Of a stretch of DNA of 64,000 bases, positions 1 to 7,410 are shown one piece after another. A program made the translations under genes and the position numbers. Source of the stretch: Gluconobacter thailandicus F149-1 = NBRC 100600 (GTDB taxonomy: Bacteria; Pseudomonadota; Alphaproteobacteria; Acetobacterales; Acetobacteraceae); assembly GCF_000964465.1 (NCBI RefSeq), contig NZ_BANH01000005.1:1-64000 (forward strand). The letters are read 5' to 3'. Every line of letters starts with the position of its first letter. Within the stretch, counting starts at the first letter, position 1. Below the pieces are notes generated by a model. It was not told where the DNA came from and searched no databases. It saw only the letters and a program-made list of their open reading frames with translations.

Positions 1-200
1 CCAAGAAGGCCCCGCCGCGTCGGTGAACGGGCTTATAAGACCACTCCCCAACACTGTCAAACAATCATCATATCAAAGTTATCCACAGAAAATAAGGCGG
101 GAAACCAGGGGAAAATGAAGAAATCCACCTTTTCCACCCTTTTATCTCCCTGAAAAAACTTCCTTTTTCTGCGTTTTTTCTTAAAAATCTCTGTCCACAC
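1..200. other. AT-rich non-coding stretch with DnaA-box-like words
   Basis: I see no convincing gene here. A perfect consensus DnaA box, TTATCCACA, lies at 79-87. Related TCCAC words follow at about 122-129, 130-138 and 191-199, all in the same orientation. The stretch from about 140 to 190 is rich in A/T runs, as in an unwinding element. This could be an origin-like or DnaA-controlled region. It could also simply be the 3' flank of the phosphodiesterase gene that ends at 201. The left window edge hides what lies upstream. Confidence 0.35.
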
Positions 201-1016
201 TCAGAAATCCGGCCAGTTAGGCGCCAGATGCCCCCCCATTCTCAGGGGAGCGACCTTTGTCGCCAATCCGGTGGCGTCATTTGTTTCCACCAACAACCCA
301 CACACCGTCGCCTCCCCTTCCGCTGGCTGCGGGCGCTCTCCGGGAATTTTCCTGACCAGCTTGTGGAGAGCTGCTTCCTTTCCCATCCCGATCACGCTGT
401 CGTAGTCACCGCACATTCCGGCATCCGTCTGATATGCCGTACCCTTTGGCAGAATACGGTGGTCCGCCGTTGGAACATGTGTGTGCGTCCCAACCACAAG
501 AGACACCCGACCATCAAAGTACTGACCGAAGCCCATTTTCTCGCTGGTGGCTTCTGCATGGATATCAATGATGATCGCATTCACGGTCATACCGAGCCGA
601 TGTCGCGAGAGGAGTTCACTCACAACGCGAAACGGGTCATCCAGCGGGTCCATGAAGATACGCCCCATCACATTGATGACGAGCGCACGACGTCCGCGCT
701 CTAGATCAATAATATAACTCCCCTGCCCCGGCGTACCGGCGGGATAGTTAATAGGCCGAACAATGTTGGGCATCTGATTGATATGCCCGATCATGTCCCG
801 CCGATCCCAGGCATGGTTTCCTAGTGTAATGACATCCACCCCAGCAGATATGAGACTTCTGGCAATATCGGGGGACAGACCATAACCGTGTGAAGCGTTC
901 TCACCATTCACGACCACAAGATCCAGAGCCAGCTTTTTGCGCCACTCTGGCAAATTGCGGGTAATCGCTTCACGTCCGCTACGACCTACAACGTCACCCA
1001 AAAACAGAAGTCTCAA
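201..1016 (-). CDS. YmdB-family metallophosphoesterase (predicted 2',3'-cAMP phosphodiesterase)
   Basis: This 271-residue protein belongs to the YmdB family of calcineurin-like dimetal phosphoesterases; characterised members hydrolyse 2',3'-cyclic AMP. The metal-ligand motifs are in family order: GDVVGRSGR near residues 7-15, NGEN near 38, GNHAWD near 66, DIHAEATSEK near 150, and GTHTHVPTADHRIL near 175. Length is typical of the family. The start codon lies 3 bases past the stop of the cyclo-ligase gene, so the two are probably co-transcribed behind the 6S RNA. Family assignment is firm. The in vivo substrate is inferred. Confidence 0.93.
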   Translation of the reverse strand: MRLLFLGDVVGRSGREAITRNLPEWRKKLALDLVVVNGENASHGYGLSPDIARSLISAGVDVITLGNHAWDRRDMIGHINQMPNIVRPINYPAGTPGQGSYIIDLERGRRALVINVMGRIFMDPLDDPFRVVSELLSRHRLGMTVNAIIIDIHAEATSEKMGFGQYFDGRVSLVVGTHTHVPTADHRILPKGTAYQTDAGMCGDYDSVIGMGKEAALHKLVRKIPGERPQPAEGEATVCGLLVETNDATGLATKVAPLRMGGHLAPNWPDF

Positions 1017-1019
1017 CAG

Positions 1020-1601
1020 TCAGCCTTTCGAGTTATGGAAACCTGTCTCAATCGTCTCTTTTTCAGTGACGATAACAGACAGTGGAATATCGTATGGTCC
1101 CGCTGGAAGGGCTTCCATTTCCTGCGTGGAAAACCCGTAGCCAATTGCAGGCACCTTCAACTGAGCAAGAGTACGGTCGTAGTAACCGCCCCCATAGCCC
1201 AGACGGTAACCCGCTCGGTCAAATGCCAGAAATGGAACCAGAACAAGGTCAGGAATGACCACCGGACCGTCTGGATAAGACGTACCAAAACGGCCCTCAC
1301 ACATAGGAACACCCTCTTTCCATTCCCGAAAGATGAGCGGATTTCCTTTGGGGGTCGTTTCCGGAAGCCCTATACGGCGGCCAGCTTCCACCAACTGGAA
1401 ACAGAGCGGCCGTAAGTCAATTTCTCCGGGAAGCGGCCAGACAGCCCCAATAACAGAAGCACTATGAGCTTCTATGACGTTACGCAGACGAAGCAGAAGC
1501 GCAGCTTCTGTGTCTCGAGCCGTGGCATCCCTCCGTTCGGTCATCTGCCGGCGGAGTTCTTTTTTCTGGAGATCGAGAGAAGAAATCTGTGGAGCCGCCA
1601 A
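1020..1601 (-). CDS. 5-formyltetrahydrofolate cyclo-ligase
   Basis: This 193-residue protein converts 5-formyl-THF to 5,10-methenyl-THF using ATP, a folate salvage step. It shows the family's basic N-terminal helix (KKELRRQMTERRD) and the C-terminal glycine-rich motif GYGGGYYDRTL, followed by the usual GYGFSTQE segment. The longest frame opens with a TTG codon at 1601; the first ATG lies 19 codons inside and would cut the conserved N-terminal helix, so TTG is preferred. The gene follows zapA and the 6S RNA, the standard proteobacterial order (ssrS-ygfA), and precedes the YmdB gene by 3 bases. It may be expressed from the 6S transcript by read-through. Confidence 0.92.
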   Translation of the reverse strand: MAAPQISSLDLQKKELRRQMTERRDATARDTEAALLLRLRNVIEAHSASVIGAVWPLPGEIDLRPLCFQLVEAGRRIGLPETTPKGNPLIFREWKEGVPMCEGRFGTSYPDGPVVIPDLVLVPFLAFDRAGYRLGYGGGYYDRTLAQLKVPAIGYGFSTQEMEALPAGPYDIPLSVIVTEKETIETGFHNSKG

Positions 1602-1614
1602 AGCCGTTGGTCTT

Positions 1615-1770
1615 TTCAGCCCTCCTAGACCTGCAAGTGCAGGTGGGCACCGGTTAACGTGACCAGGGCCACGACAGAGCCAGTTCCCGTAGGAATGCTT
1701 ATCGGCCCGGGGGTTGATTTGCCTGACGCACCAGGCAGCTCCGAACTACATATTAGACAGTGCAGGGAGA
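1615..1770 (-). ncRNA. ssrS: 6S RNA
   Basis: The 190-base gap between zapA and the cyclo-ligase gene holds a sequence that folds like 6S RNA, the RNA that binds sigma70 RNA polymerase holoenzyme. On the minus strand the ends can pair (CCTGCA near 1762-1767 with TGCAGG near 1632-1637, plus CTCC with GGAG outside). The apical part has the typical form GGGCCGATAAGCATTCC, a loop, then GGGAACTGGCTC. Genomic position directly upstream of the cyclo-ligase is the hallmark location of ssrS in proteobacteria. The exact ends are estimated. Confidence 0.8.
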
Positions 1771-1791
1771 TATTCAACGACAATCGCAAAA

Positions 1792-2136
1792 TCACTCAGA
1801 CGTTTCGAGTGCACCCGCCAGTTCTTCCGCGCGCTGCGCCAGTTGAGCCAGACGCTCCTGTCGAGCTTCCGCTATGCGAAGTGCTGCCTTCGCTTCTTCC
1901 ACCGTAGCAAGCATATCATCCGGAAGAGGGCGGCGTTTGAGTTCAAAAATCTCATCTGCCATGAGCAGCGCAGCCATCATGAGAGTCTTGGATTCACTGG
2001 CAGCGCCGCCCAGCGTGCGGGCCCGTTGCAACCAGCTCTCGACCTGCCGTGCCATCGCGTAAAGGTGATGCTCTTCGCCGTCCTGACAGCCGACACTGTA
2101 CACATATCCGTTCAAACGGATGGAGACCTGCGCCAT
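1792..2136 (-). CDS. zapA: Cell division protein ZapA
   Basis: This 114-residue protein is a ZapA-family FtsZ-ring stabiliser that acts at midcell in the cytoplasm. The N-terminal part (VSIRLNGYVYSVGCQDGEE, then a helix with VESW and the LMMAALLMADEIFEL core) matches the family's globular head. Residues about 65-110 form a charged coiled coil (EEAKAALRIAEARQERL). It starts 3 bases after the upstream coiled-coil gene, so they form an operon. The 6S RNA follows. Confidence 0.9.
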   Translation of the reverse strand: MAQVSIRLNGYVYSVGCQDGEEHHLYAMARQVESWLQRARTLGGAASESKTLMMAALLMADEIFELKRRPLPDDMLATVEEAKAALRIAEARQERLAQLAQRAEELAGALETSE

Positions 2137-2139
2137 GGG

Positions 2140-2409
2140 TTATTCGCCTTTCCGTTCGAGAATACCGCGGATACGAACACAGAGCGCATCAATATTTGCA
2201 GCAATTTCAGGAAGATCGGGGGCAGAACGCGCTTCACGTTCACGCTCTTCCCGGGCACGGGCCTGCTGTTCCATCGCACTGGCAATCCGCACCATTGCTT
2301 CCTCAAGACGATCAATAGTCTTATCGTCCTGCAGATATCCTGCCTGCTCGCTCAAAATGCGTTCTTCCCGTTCCTGCCATGACGTGCCGATGAAATGACC
2401 GACACACAT
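2140..2409 (-). CDS. Small coiled-coil protein upstream of zapA
   Basis: This 89-residue protein has no recognised enzyme motif. Residues about 30-65 are strongly helical and charged (DRLEEAMVRIASAMEQQ, then an Arg/Glu-rich run), suggesting a coiled coil. Small coiled-coil proteins of this kind often precede zapA in alphaproteobacteria, and the 3-base spacing to zapA supports an operon. A role in division is inferred from context only. The true start could lie a few codons inside the frame. Confidence 0.6.
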   Translation of the reverse strand: MCVGHFIGTSWQEREERILSEQAGYLQDDKTIDRLEEAMVRIASAMEQQARAREEREREARSAPDLPEIAANIDALCVRIRGILERKGE

Positions 2410-2434
2410 CCTACTGGACTGTCTCTTCAGGAAA

Positions 2435-2456
2435 GACCTGAACCCCTCATCAGGTC
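2435..2456. repeat. Short inverted repeat in a divergent promoter region
   Basis: Arms GACCTGA and TCAGGTC are perfect and separated by 8 bases. The repeat lies between the divergent coiled-coil/zapA unit and the plus-strand gene at 2512. It could be an operator or an mRNA hairpin. No thiamine riboswitch signature was seen nearby, although a ThiE-like gene follows. Confidence 0.35.
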
Positions 2457-2511
2457 AAGCACCTCTCAGCCTTTGACGAAGCCGGTCTTCGTCATTTCCC
2501 GTCAGGCTGAC

Positions 2512-2802
2512 ATGACAAACCTGAAGACACGCCATCCCCTCCCGTTCCTTGCCATGTCACCGATGGGGGCGGGAAACAGTTTCGGCGTCCCCTGGTGGCT
2601 ACAGGTTGTCGAGGAAGAGCGCTCAGCATCCATTCTTGATTGCGGGGCCTCTGCGGCCCTGGCCCGCCTTGCACTTCTGGCTGGAATCGGATGGGTCGTA
2701 TGCAGGGCATCGCCCGGGCAATTGAAAGCCTTGTATTCGGACGAACTCCATCGAGAGCGAATTCTCACGGAGGTGCCACAAATCACCCCTTGGCCCCGCT
2801 AG
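2512..2802 (+). CDS. Hypothetical protein preceding the ThiE-like gene
   Basis: I do not recognise this 96-residue protein. It contains a Pro/Trp-bearing N-terminal part (MGAGNSFGVPWWLQVVEEE) and a central Ala/Leu-rich segment (ASAALARLALLAGIGWVVC) that could be a buried helix or a short membrane segment. The frame is open back to 2395, but that start would overlap the divergent gene at 2409, so the ATG at 2512 is preferred. The next gene starts 32 bases downstream in the same direction, so the two are likely co-transcribed. Composition looks coding. Confidence 0.5.
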   Translation: MTNLKTRHPLPFLAMSPMGAGNSFGVPWWLQVVEEERSASILDCGASAALARLALLAGIGWVVCRASPGQLKALYSDELHRERILTEVPQITPWPR

Positions 2803-2834
2803 CCTGAACCTCCTGAATCTGCGACACTCACTCC

Positions 2835-3413
2835 ATGATACCCTGCGACTTTTACCCCGTTCTTCCAGCCAATTTTGATGCGACCGTACTTTTTGACACT
2901 CTGCCTGCGCTTCTGGCGCATTCAGAAGTCACGGCCCTGCGCCTTCCGGCAACGCACACACTGGATAAACCGCAGTTTTCCAGACTGTTGGCGCTCCTGC
3001 ATGACAACGATGTCGCCTTGATGCTTGATGTGCCGGACGGGGTTTCCACTCTTTCCGCCGATCTTCTGAAAGTAGCGGACGGGTTGCATGCCCCTTCAGC
3101 AGACAGCCTGCCGCCCCTCCGCAAACTGGCTGGTGACAACATTCAAATCGGATGTCTCTGCCAGAGCCGCGATGAAGCCATGCTGGCTGGTGAACGAGGC
3201 GCTGACTACATTGCTTTTGCTGTAGAGCACACAGACATGATCCGGTGGTGGACGTCTGTCATGGAGTTGCCTGCCGTAGCGGAGAATGTTCAGACAGTGG
3301 AGGAAGCTGCCACTGCAACCGCAGCTTCTGCAGACTTCCTTGCGATACCACTTAAACTCGACGGAACTGACGAGACGCTGATCTCCAGCCTCCTCGCCAG
3401 ACTCCAGGGCTGA
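2835..3413 (+). CDS. ThiE/TenI-like TIM-barrel protein, active-site residues altered
   Basis: This 192-residue protein has the outline of a thiamine-phosphate synthase-like TIM barrel: an early beta-strand/helix with LRLPATHTLDKPQF, a strand DVALMLDV, then ADGLHAPSAD, a segment with IGCLCQSRDEAMLAGERGADYIAF, and a short C-terminal helix. In ThiE the corresponding motifs bind the pyrimidine diphosphate (typically LHxGQxD and ADYIxxGPxxxT). Here they read LHAPSAD and ADYIAFAVEHTD, so the phosphate-binding and metal-binding residues look degenerate. It may be a TenI-like regulator or a divergent family member rather than an active synthase. Confidence 0.65.
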   Translation: MIPCDFYPVLPANFDATVLFDTLPALLAHSEVTALRLPATHTLDKPQFSRLLALLHDNDVALMLDVPDGVSTLSADLLKVADGLHAPSADSLPPLRKLAGDNIQIGCLCQSRDEAMLAGERGADYIAFAVEHTDMIRWWTSVMELPAVAENVQTVEEAATATAASADFLAIPLKLDGTDETLISSLLARLQG

Positions 3414-3420
3414 TCGAGCC

Positions 3421-3448
3421 TCCCTGTTTCTTCAGCGGGAAACAGGGA
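3421..3448. terminator. Inverted repeat between convergent genes
   Basis: Perfect 10-base arms TCCCTGTTTC and GAAACAGGGA surround a loop of 8 bases between the ThiE-like gene and the 3' end of the fasciclin gene, which it overlaps. No U-run follows on either strand. It may act as a Rho-independent-like stop or as a transcript-end stabiliser for the convergent pair. Confidence 0.45.
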
Positions 3449-4163
3449 TCAGGGCATCCTGCGTGAAGTACAGAACGCCGTTTGATTGCGGGAAAGAGTG
3501 ACCCCAAAGACGCGTTGTCTGACCCGCAGGATTATTCAGCAGAATTGCACCCGTCTGCGGTTCGACGTGAACGCTCAGGATATCTCCATACAGCGTCTTC
3601 AGACCAATCCCCTGCCCGTGACGCCGAGCAATGGTCTTGCGAATGGTCTTTTCATCCCAGTGACCTGAAACAATCGTATATCCCAGAATATGGGTCAGTT
3701 GCCCGCGCATCGCAGGCGCCATCAGGCCGCCTGGCCAGCGGCTGGAGAGCTTTTCCATCGCTTCGTTGGGAATGGCGAATACCGTGATGGGCCCCGGTCC
3801 CGTAATCCACGGCACAAGCCCGACCGCCCGAAGAGCAGCCATATAGTTTGCAAGCTCGATAGAAGCGCCGATGTTTTCATCCAAAGGACGATCATCATAG
3901 GATGGCGTAGCTGGCCGCTGATAGGCAACTGGCGTACTGGGTTCATTGTTTTTGGGCTCGACAAACGCTTTGGCCACGGCGTCAGGTATGTAGGACATGG
4001 ACGTTTTGGCAGGCGTCTCGAAGCTGTCCTGATAATTGTGCGACCAGTCCGTTCCGTGACAGCCTGCCAGAGCAAGCCCCAGAAAAAGACTTCCCCCCAG
4101 CTTCAGACCCGAAGCCCTGGACTTGCCACTGAGGATAGAAGGAAATCCGAATCGCACCTGCAT
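3432..4163 (-). CDS. Fasciclin (FAS1)-domain lipoprotein
   Basis: A 243-residue envelope lipoprotein. Residues 20-35 form a lipoprotein signal (LKLGGSLFLGLALAGC, Cys35 the acylation site). After a Pro-rich linker, residues about 98-243 form a FAS1 domain: ALRAVGLVPWITGPGPITVFAIPNEAMEKL is the usual first half and the HILGYTIVSGHWDE and LLNNPAGQ segments the second. FAS1 domains mediate adhesion or envelope contacts; the function here is not known. The frame is open 28 codons upstream, but the ATG at 4163 gives a proper signal peptide and avoids overlap with the upstream lipoprotein gene. Both genes probably form one operon. Confidence 0.82.
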   Translation of the reverse strand: MQVRFGFPSILSGKSRASGLKLGGSLFLGLALAGCHGTDWSHNYQDSFETPAKTSMSYIPDAVAKAFVEPKNNEPSTPVAYQRPATPSYDDRPLDENIGASIELANYMAALRAVGLVPWITGPGPITVFAIPNEAMEKLSSRWPGGLMAPAMRGQLTHILGYTIVSGHWDEKTIRKTIARRHGQGIGLKTLYGDILSVHVEPQTGAILLNNPAGQTTRLWGHSFPQSNGVLYFTQDALIPVSR

Positions 4164-4219
4164 GTCTTGGTCACACCGTCTTACTGAAGATGATGTGACC
4201 ATAGACCAGGAAAATGATT

Positions 4220-4630
4220 TCAGCACCCGTCCCCGCGCATGGTCCATCCTACGACGTGACCAGTGACGAGTTCAAAAGTCGTCTGGCAGGTGGTGTTGTA
4301 ATAGGTGGAGGGGAAACCGCCGCCCCAGCCACCACCCCAACCGCCGGGTCCGCCCCAGCCGCCACCCCAGCCACCCCAGCCAGGTCCACCCCAGCCGCCA
4401 CCCCAGCCCCAGCCGCCGCCGCCCGAATACTGGGTTTCGTTCTCGATATAGGCGAGAAAGGAGTGACCTTCGGTTTGGTAGCTTCTGCTCGGCACGCCAA
4501 ACTGACGAACGACATCGACTTCGGATTTTCCGACCATGCCGTCGAGAACCTGACGCTGCTGGAGGGTAGGCACCTCACAGGCAGACAGAGCCAGAAGTGC
4601 GACGACGGAAAGCAGTTTTGCCTTTTTCAT
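4220..4630 (-). CDS. Gly/Trp-rich lipoprotein with a BamE/SmpA-like frame
   Basis: A 136-residue lipoprotein: MKKAKLLSVVALLALSAC, with Cys18 as the lipid-attachment site. Residues 31-64 (GMVGKSEVDVVRQFGVPSRS, then FLAYIENE) and the C-terminal CQTTFELVTGHVVGW resemble the two halves of the BamE/SmpA fold (GMT..V...LG.P; then a strand with a V..G.V turn). Between them, residues 70-105 are almost only Gly and Trp with a few Pro, a low-complexity insert made of GGWGG-type repeats. Two Cys (115, 136) remain in the C-terminal part. The BamE-like reading is my inference. The ATG at 4630 is chosen because it opens the signal peptide. Confidence 0.72.
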   Translation of the reverse strand: MKKAKLLSVVALLALSACEVPTLQQRQVLDGMVGKSEVDVVRQFGVPSRSYQTEGHSFLAYIENETQYSGGGGWGWGGGWGGPGWGGWGGGWGGPGGWGGGWGGGFPSTYYNTTCQTTFELVTGHVVGWTMRGDGC

Positions 4631-4728
4631 TTTCTTTGTCCCCGGCTGGATGCGCAGCGCAGATATAATCTTCAGCACGATGTTTTAACCCGTTTGGCAT
4701 AAGAAACGGATTAAAACTCCTGCAAGTT

Positions 4729-5733
4729 TCAAAACGACTGACCCAACCACAAAATGTCACGGATTTTCGGCGCTCCTGTTGCCAGCAGAACCAGACGATC
4801 AAATCCCAGTGCGATACCGGAGCATGATGGCATATCTGGCAAGGCAGTCAAAAAAGCTTTATCAAGCGGCCAGTCCTGATCCGGGGAAAACTCCAGACGT
4901 CGTTGACGATCTGCCTCAAAACGCTGGCGCTGCTCGACAGGGTCCGTCAGTTCTTCGAACGCATTCGCCAGTTCGATGCCGCCAATATAGAGTTCAAACC
5001 GGAGCGCCGCACGCTTATCGGCGGGGTCACGTTTGGCCAGTGCTGCCTGTTCCGCTGGCCAGTGCGTGAGGAAAGTCGGCCGCTCACGCCCGATCACTGG
5101 CTCGATACGCTCAAGAAGCAGGCGGAAAAACAGGTCTTCCCAGCTTTCCCCGTCCCGCAGACTGACTTTCGCCTGACGGGCAAGCGCTTCGGCATCCCCC
5201 GCCGTTTCAAGCAGATCAGCTCTAACGTAACGCGCAAAAGCATCCTGCATCGTCAGGCGCTCAAAAGGCTCCGTCACCGGAATTAGAACACCATCACGAT
5301 AAACCTGATCCGGCAGAAGCGCGCGTACAAAGTCTTCGGTTTCGTCCATCAATGCATCAAGATCAGCGCCAGGCGCATACCATTCCAGCATCGTAAATTC
5401 GGGTACATGCGTGGCACTCATCTCTCCATTTCGCCAAACGCGCGCGAGTTGGAAGATGGGCAGACCAGTCGCTGCGATGATCCGCTTCATGGCAAATTCG
5501 GGACTGGTATGCAGGAAACGCACCTCACGCGAGCCATCCGCATGTTCCAGTTCAGTCCGAAAACACCGCAGATGAACTTCTTCGCCAGGCACAGGCACCG
5601 CGTAAGGTGTGTCGACGTCCAGATATCCCCGATCATCGAAGAATTTCCGTGTGGCCTGCACCATCTGGGCCCGACGACGCAGGAGCGGCAGACGTTCGGC
5701 AATCCTGTCCGGATCGGAAGAAGAATGGGTCAT
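4729..5733 (-). CDS. epmA: EF-P beta-lysine ligase EpmA (GenX/PoxA/YjeA)
   Basis: A 334-residue protein that resembles the catalytic core of class II lysyl-tRNA synthetase without the anticodon-binding domain, which is the EpmA hallmark. EpmA attaches (R)-beta-lysine to the conserved lysine of EF-P. Visible motifs: YLDVDTPYAVPVPGEE near the N-terminus, FLHTSPEFAMKRI, the motif 2 region FQLARVWRNGEM then HVPEFTMLEWY, and motif 3 GIALGFDRLVLLATG near the C-terminus. The open frame extends far upstream to 6216, but that part overlaps the divergent epmB gene, so the ATG at 5733 is right. epmB is divergent 51 bases away and efp is 1.7 kb downstream. Confidence 0.94.
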   Translation of the reverse strand: MTHSSSDPDRIAERLPLLRRRAQMVQATRKFFDDRGYLDVDTPYAVPVPGEEVHLRCFRTELEHADGSREVRFLHTSPEFAMKRIIAATGLPIFQLARVWRNGEMSATHVPEFTMLEWYAPGADLDALMDETEDFVRALLPDQVYRDGVLIPVTEPFERLTMQDAFARYVRADLLETAGDAEALARQAKVSLRDGESWEDLFFRLLLERIEPVIGRERPTFLTHWPAEQAALAKRDPADKRAALRFELYIGGIELANAFEELTDPVEQRQRFEADRQRRLEFSPDQDWPLDKAFLTALPDMPSCSGIALGFDRLVLLATGAPKIRDILWLGQSF

Positions 5734-5784
5734 CGGAGCGAGTTCCTGTTGCAACACACGGCCAGCCAGCGTTAGAGCCACCAC

Positions 5785-6831
5785 ATGCACGATACGGTCA
5801 AGACCTCTCCGAAGCGGCGCGTCCTGCGTACGCCGTCCGATCTGATTCAGGCCGGCCTCGTCCCGGAAGCCGAACGCAGCACGCTGGATGCTGTCGCCAG
5901 CCAGTTTGCAACGGCGATCCCGCCTGCGTTTCAGGCCCTGATTGAAAGGCCGGATGATCCGATCGGCAGGCAGGTCATCCCGAATGAACGCGAACTCTCC
6001 ACACAGCCCTACGAAACCCTGGATCCGATCGGAGACGATGCGCTTTCTCCAATCAAGGGAATCGTGCACCGTTATGAAGATCGTGCGCTTCTCAAGCCCC
6101 TTCTGATCTGCCCCCTGTATTGCCGTTTCTGCTTCCGGCGGGAGCATGTCGGCCCGGATGGTGGATTGCTGAGTGATACCGAACTTGAGCAGGCCCTGGA
6201 CTGGGTCAGAACCCATCCCGCCATCCGCGAAATCATTCTGACAGGCGGTGACCCGTTAATGCTGGCTCCCAGACGGCTGAAACATATCGTTCAGTCACTG
6301 TCAGCTATCCCGCATATCGAGACGATCCGCATCCATTCCCGCGTCCCGGTAGCCGATCCAGCCCGGATTACGCCCGAACTTCTGGATGCCATGGAAACGG
6401 ACCGGGCCATGTGGGTCGTCGCCCACATCAATCACGCCCGGGAGATGACGACCGAAGCACGTACTGCCATTCGGTCCATTCTTGCACGTGCGATACCCGT
6501 CCTGTCCCAGTCCGTTCTGCTGCGCGGCGTGAATGATACGGAAGAGTCTCTTGAAGCCCTGCTCCGGGCGTTGGTGACGGCACGGGTCAAACCCTATTAT
6601 CTGCATCATCTGGATGCAGCCCCCGGTACCAGCCATTTCCACGTCCCCGTTGAGGAAGGACGAGCCCTGCTTGCCCGTCTGCGTGGACGGGTTACCGGCC
6701 TTGCCTGGCCGACTTATGTCCTCGACATTCCGGGCGGCAAAGGAAAAGTGCCTCTCGGGCCAGACTATCTGATGACGGGGGAAGATGGAAAAGTCCGCTC
6801 TCCAAAGGGCGAGATCTCCTCCTTTACATAA
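5785..6831 (+). CDS. epmB: EF-P lysine 2,3-aminomutase EpmB
   Basis: A 348-residue radical-SAM aminomutase that makes (R)-beta-lysine from L-lysine for EF-P modification. The [4Fe-4S] cluster motif CPLYCRFC has Cys109, Cys113 and Cys116. Other family features are the YEDRALLKP strand before it, LTGGDPLM, RIHSRVPVADPARIT, QSVLLRGVND and the C-terminal YYLHHLDAAPGTSHFHVP segment that binds PLP and substrate. Length fits the short EpmB type, lacking the extensions of clostridial lysine 2,3-aminomutase. It is divergent from epmA with a shared 51-base promoter region. Confidence 0.94.
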   Translation: MHDTVKTSPKRRVLRTPSDLIQAGLVPEAERSTLDAVASQFATAIPPAFQALIERPDDPIGRQVIPNERELSTQPYETLDPIGDDALSPIKGIVHRYEDRALLKPLLICPLYCRFCFRREHVGPDGGLLSDTELEQALDWVRTHPAIREIILTGGDPLMLAPRRLKHIVQSLSAIPHIETIRIHSRVPVADPARITPELLDAMETDRAMWVVAHINHAREMTTEARTAIRSILARAIPVLSQSVLLRGVNDTEESLEALLRALVTARVKPYYLHHLDAAPGTSHFHVPVEEGRALLARLRGRVTGLAWPTYVLDIPGGKGKVPLGPDYLMTGEDGKVRSPKGEISSFT

Positions 6832-6841
6832 GGCAGGTGAA

Positions 6842-6868
6842 ACCGGACGGCGCAAACTCCCGTCCGGT
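6842..6868. terminator. Likely bidirectional terminator
   Basis: Perfect 9-base arms ACCGGACGG and CCGTCCGGT flank a 9-base loop between the convergent epmB and carboxymuconolactone-decarboxylase-like genes. The plus strand continues with an A-run followed by TTTT, so it is not a textbook U-tract. Position between convergent genes supports termination. Confidence 0.55.
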
Positions 6869-6880
6869 CAGAAAAAATTT

Positions 6881-7195
6881 TCAGCCTTCGGTCTTTGGAA
6901 ACAGGTGTGTGGCGTGCGTAACAGCCCCACCCGCACGGATTGCTGCAGCCACGAGGGCGATTTCCGCCAGTTGGGCATCCGTCGCACCGGCATCCCGTGC
7001 AGCTTTGCCATGCAGCTCAATACAGTAAGGACATTGTGTCGTCAGGGCGACAGCCACAGCCGCGAGCTGTTTGGTCAAGGCGCTGACAGCCCCGTCTTCG
7101 AAAGCCGCACGGTCAAACTTCCAGAACGCGTCCATGCCTTCGCTGGCATTGGCTTCCAGATGCGGAATGCGGGAAAGATTCTTCATGTCGTACAT
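6881..7195 (-). CDS. Carboxymuconolactone decarboxylase/AhpD-like protein
   Basis: A 104-residue protein of the AhpD-like CMD superfamily. It carries the redox motif CPYCIELH (Cys-x-x-Cys plus a downstream His), typical of small alkylhydroperoxidase-type members that act in peroxide or thiol chemistry. The ATG at 7195 has a good ribosome-binding site (GGAGG about 9 bases upstream) and fits the family length, so the longer open frame to 7369 is not used. It converges on epmB and is divergent from efp. The physiological partner is unknown. Confidence 0.85.
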   Translation of the reverse strand: MYDMKNLSRIPHLEANASEGMDAFWKFDRAAFEDGAVSALTKQLAAVAVALTTQCPYCIELHGKAARDAGATDAQLAEIALVAAAIRAGGAVTHATHLFPKTEG

Positions 7196-7410
7196 AGAGG
7201 GAGCCTCCAGTTGCATGCCCCGCCTGCACGACAGGGTCTGACGAGTACCATGAACGCGTCCGGTGCATGCCCCAAGAGGGCGGTACTTCACACTTTCCTG
7301 AGCCATTCCGGTCAATGAAGCCGCCTTGCGCCTTGCCGACCTCCCCCCTGCGGCGCTAGAAGCCCACAAGACGTGATAAAAAACCCACCATTGCAGGGTC
7401 AGGACACACC

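Noticed and set aside
2410-2511. TPP riboswitch before the ThiE-like gene
   Set aside because: The conserved thi-box words (CUGAGA and ACCUGAUCUGG) are absent; only a short inverted repeat is visible.
4310-4430. Tandem DNA repeat or CRISPR-like array
   Set aside because: The repetition of GCC/ACC units is explained by the Gly/Trp-rich coding sequence of the lipoprotein on the minus strand; there are no spacers.
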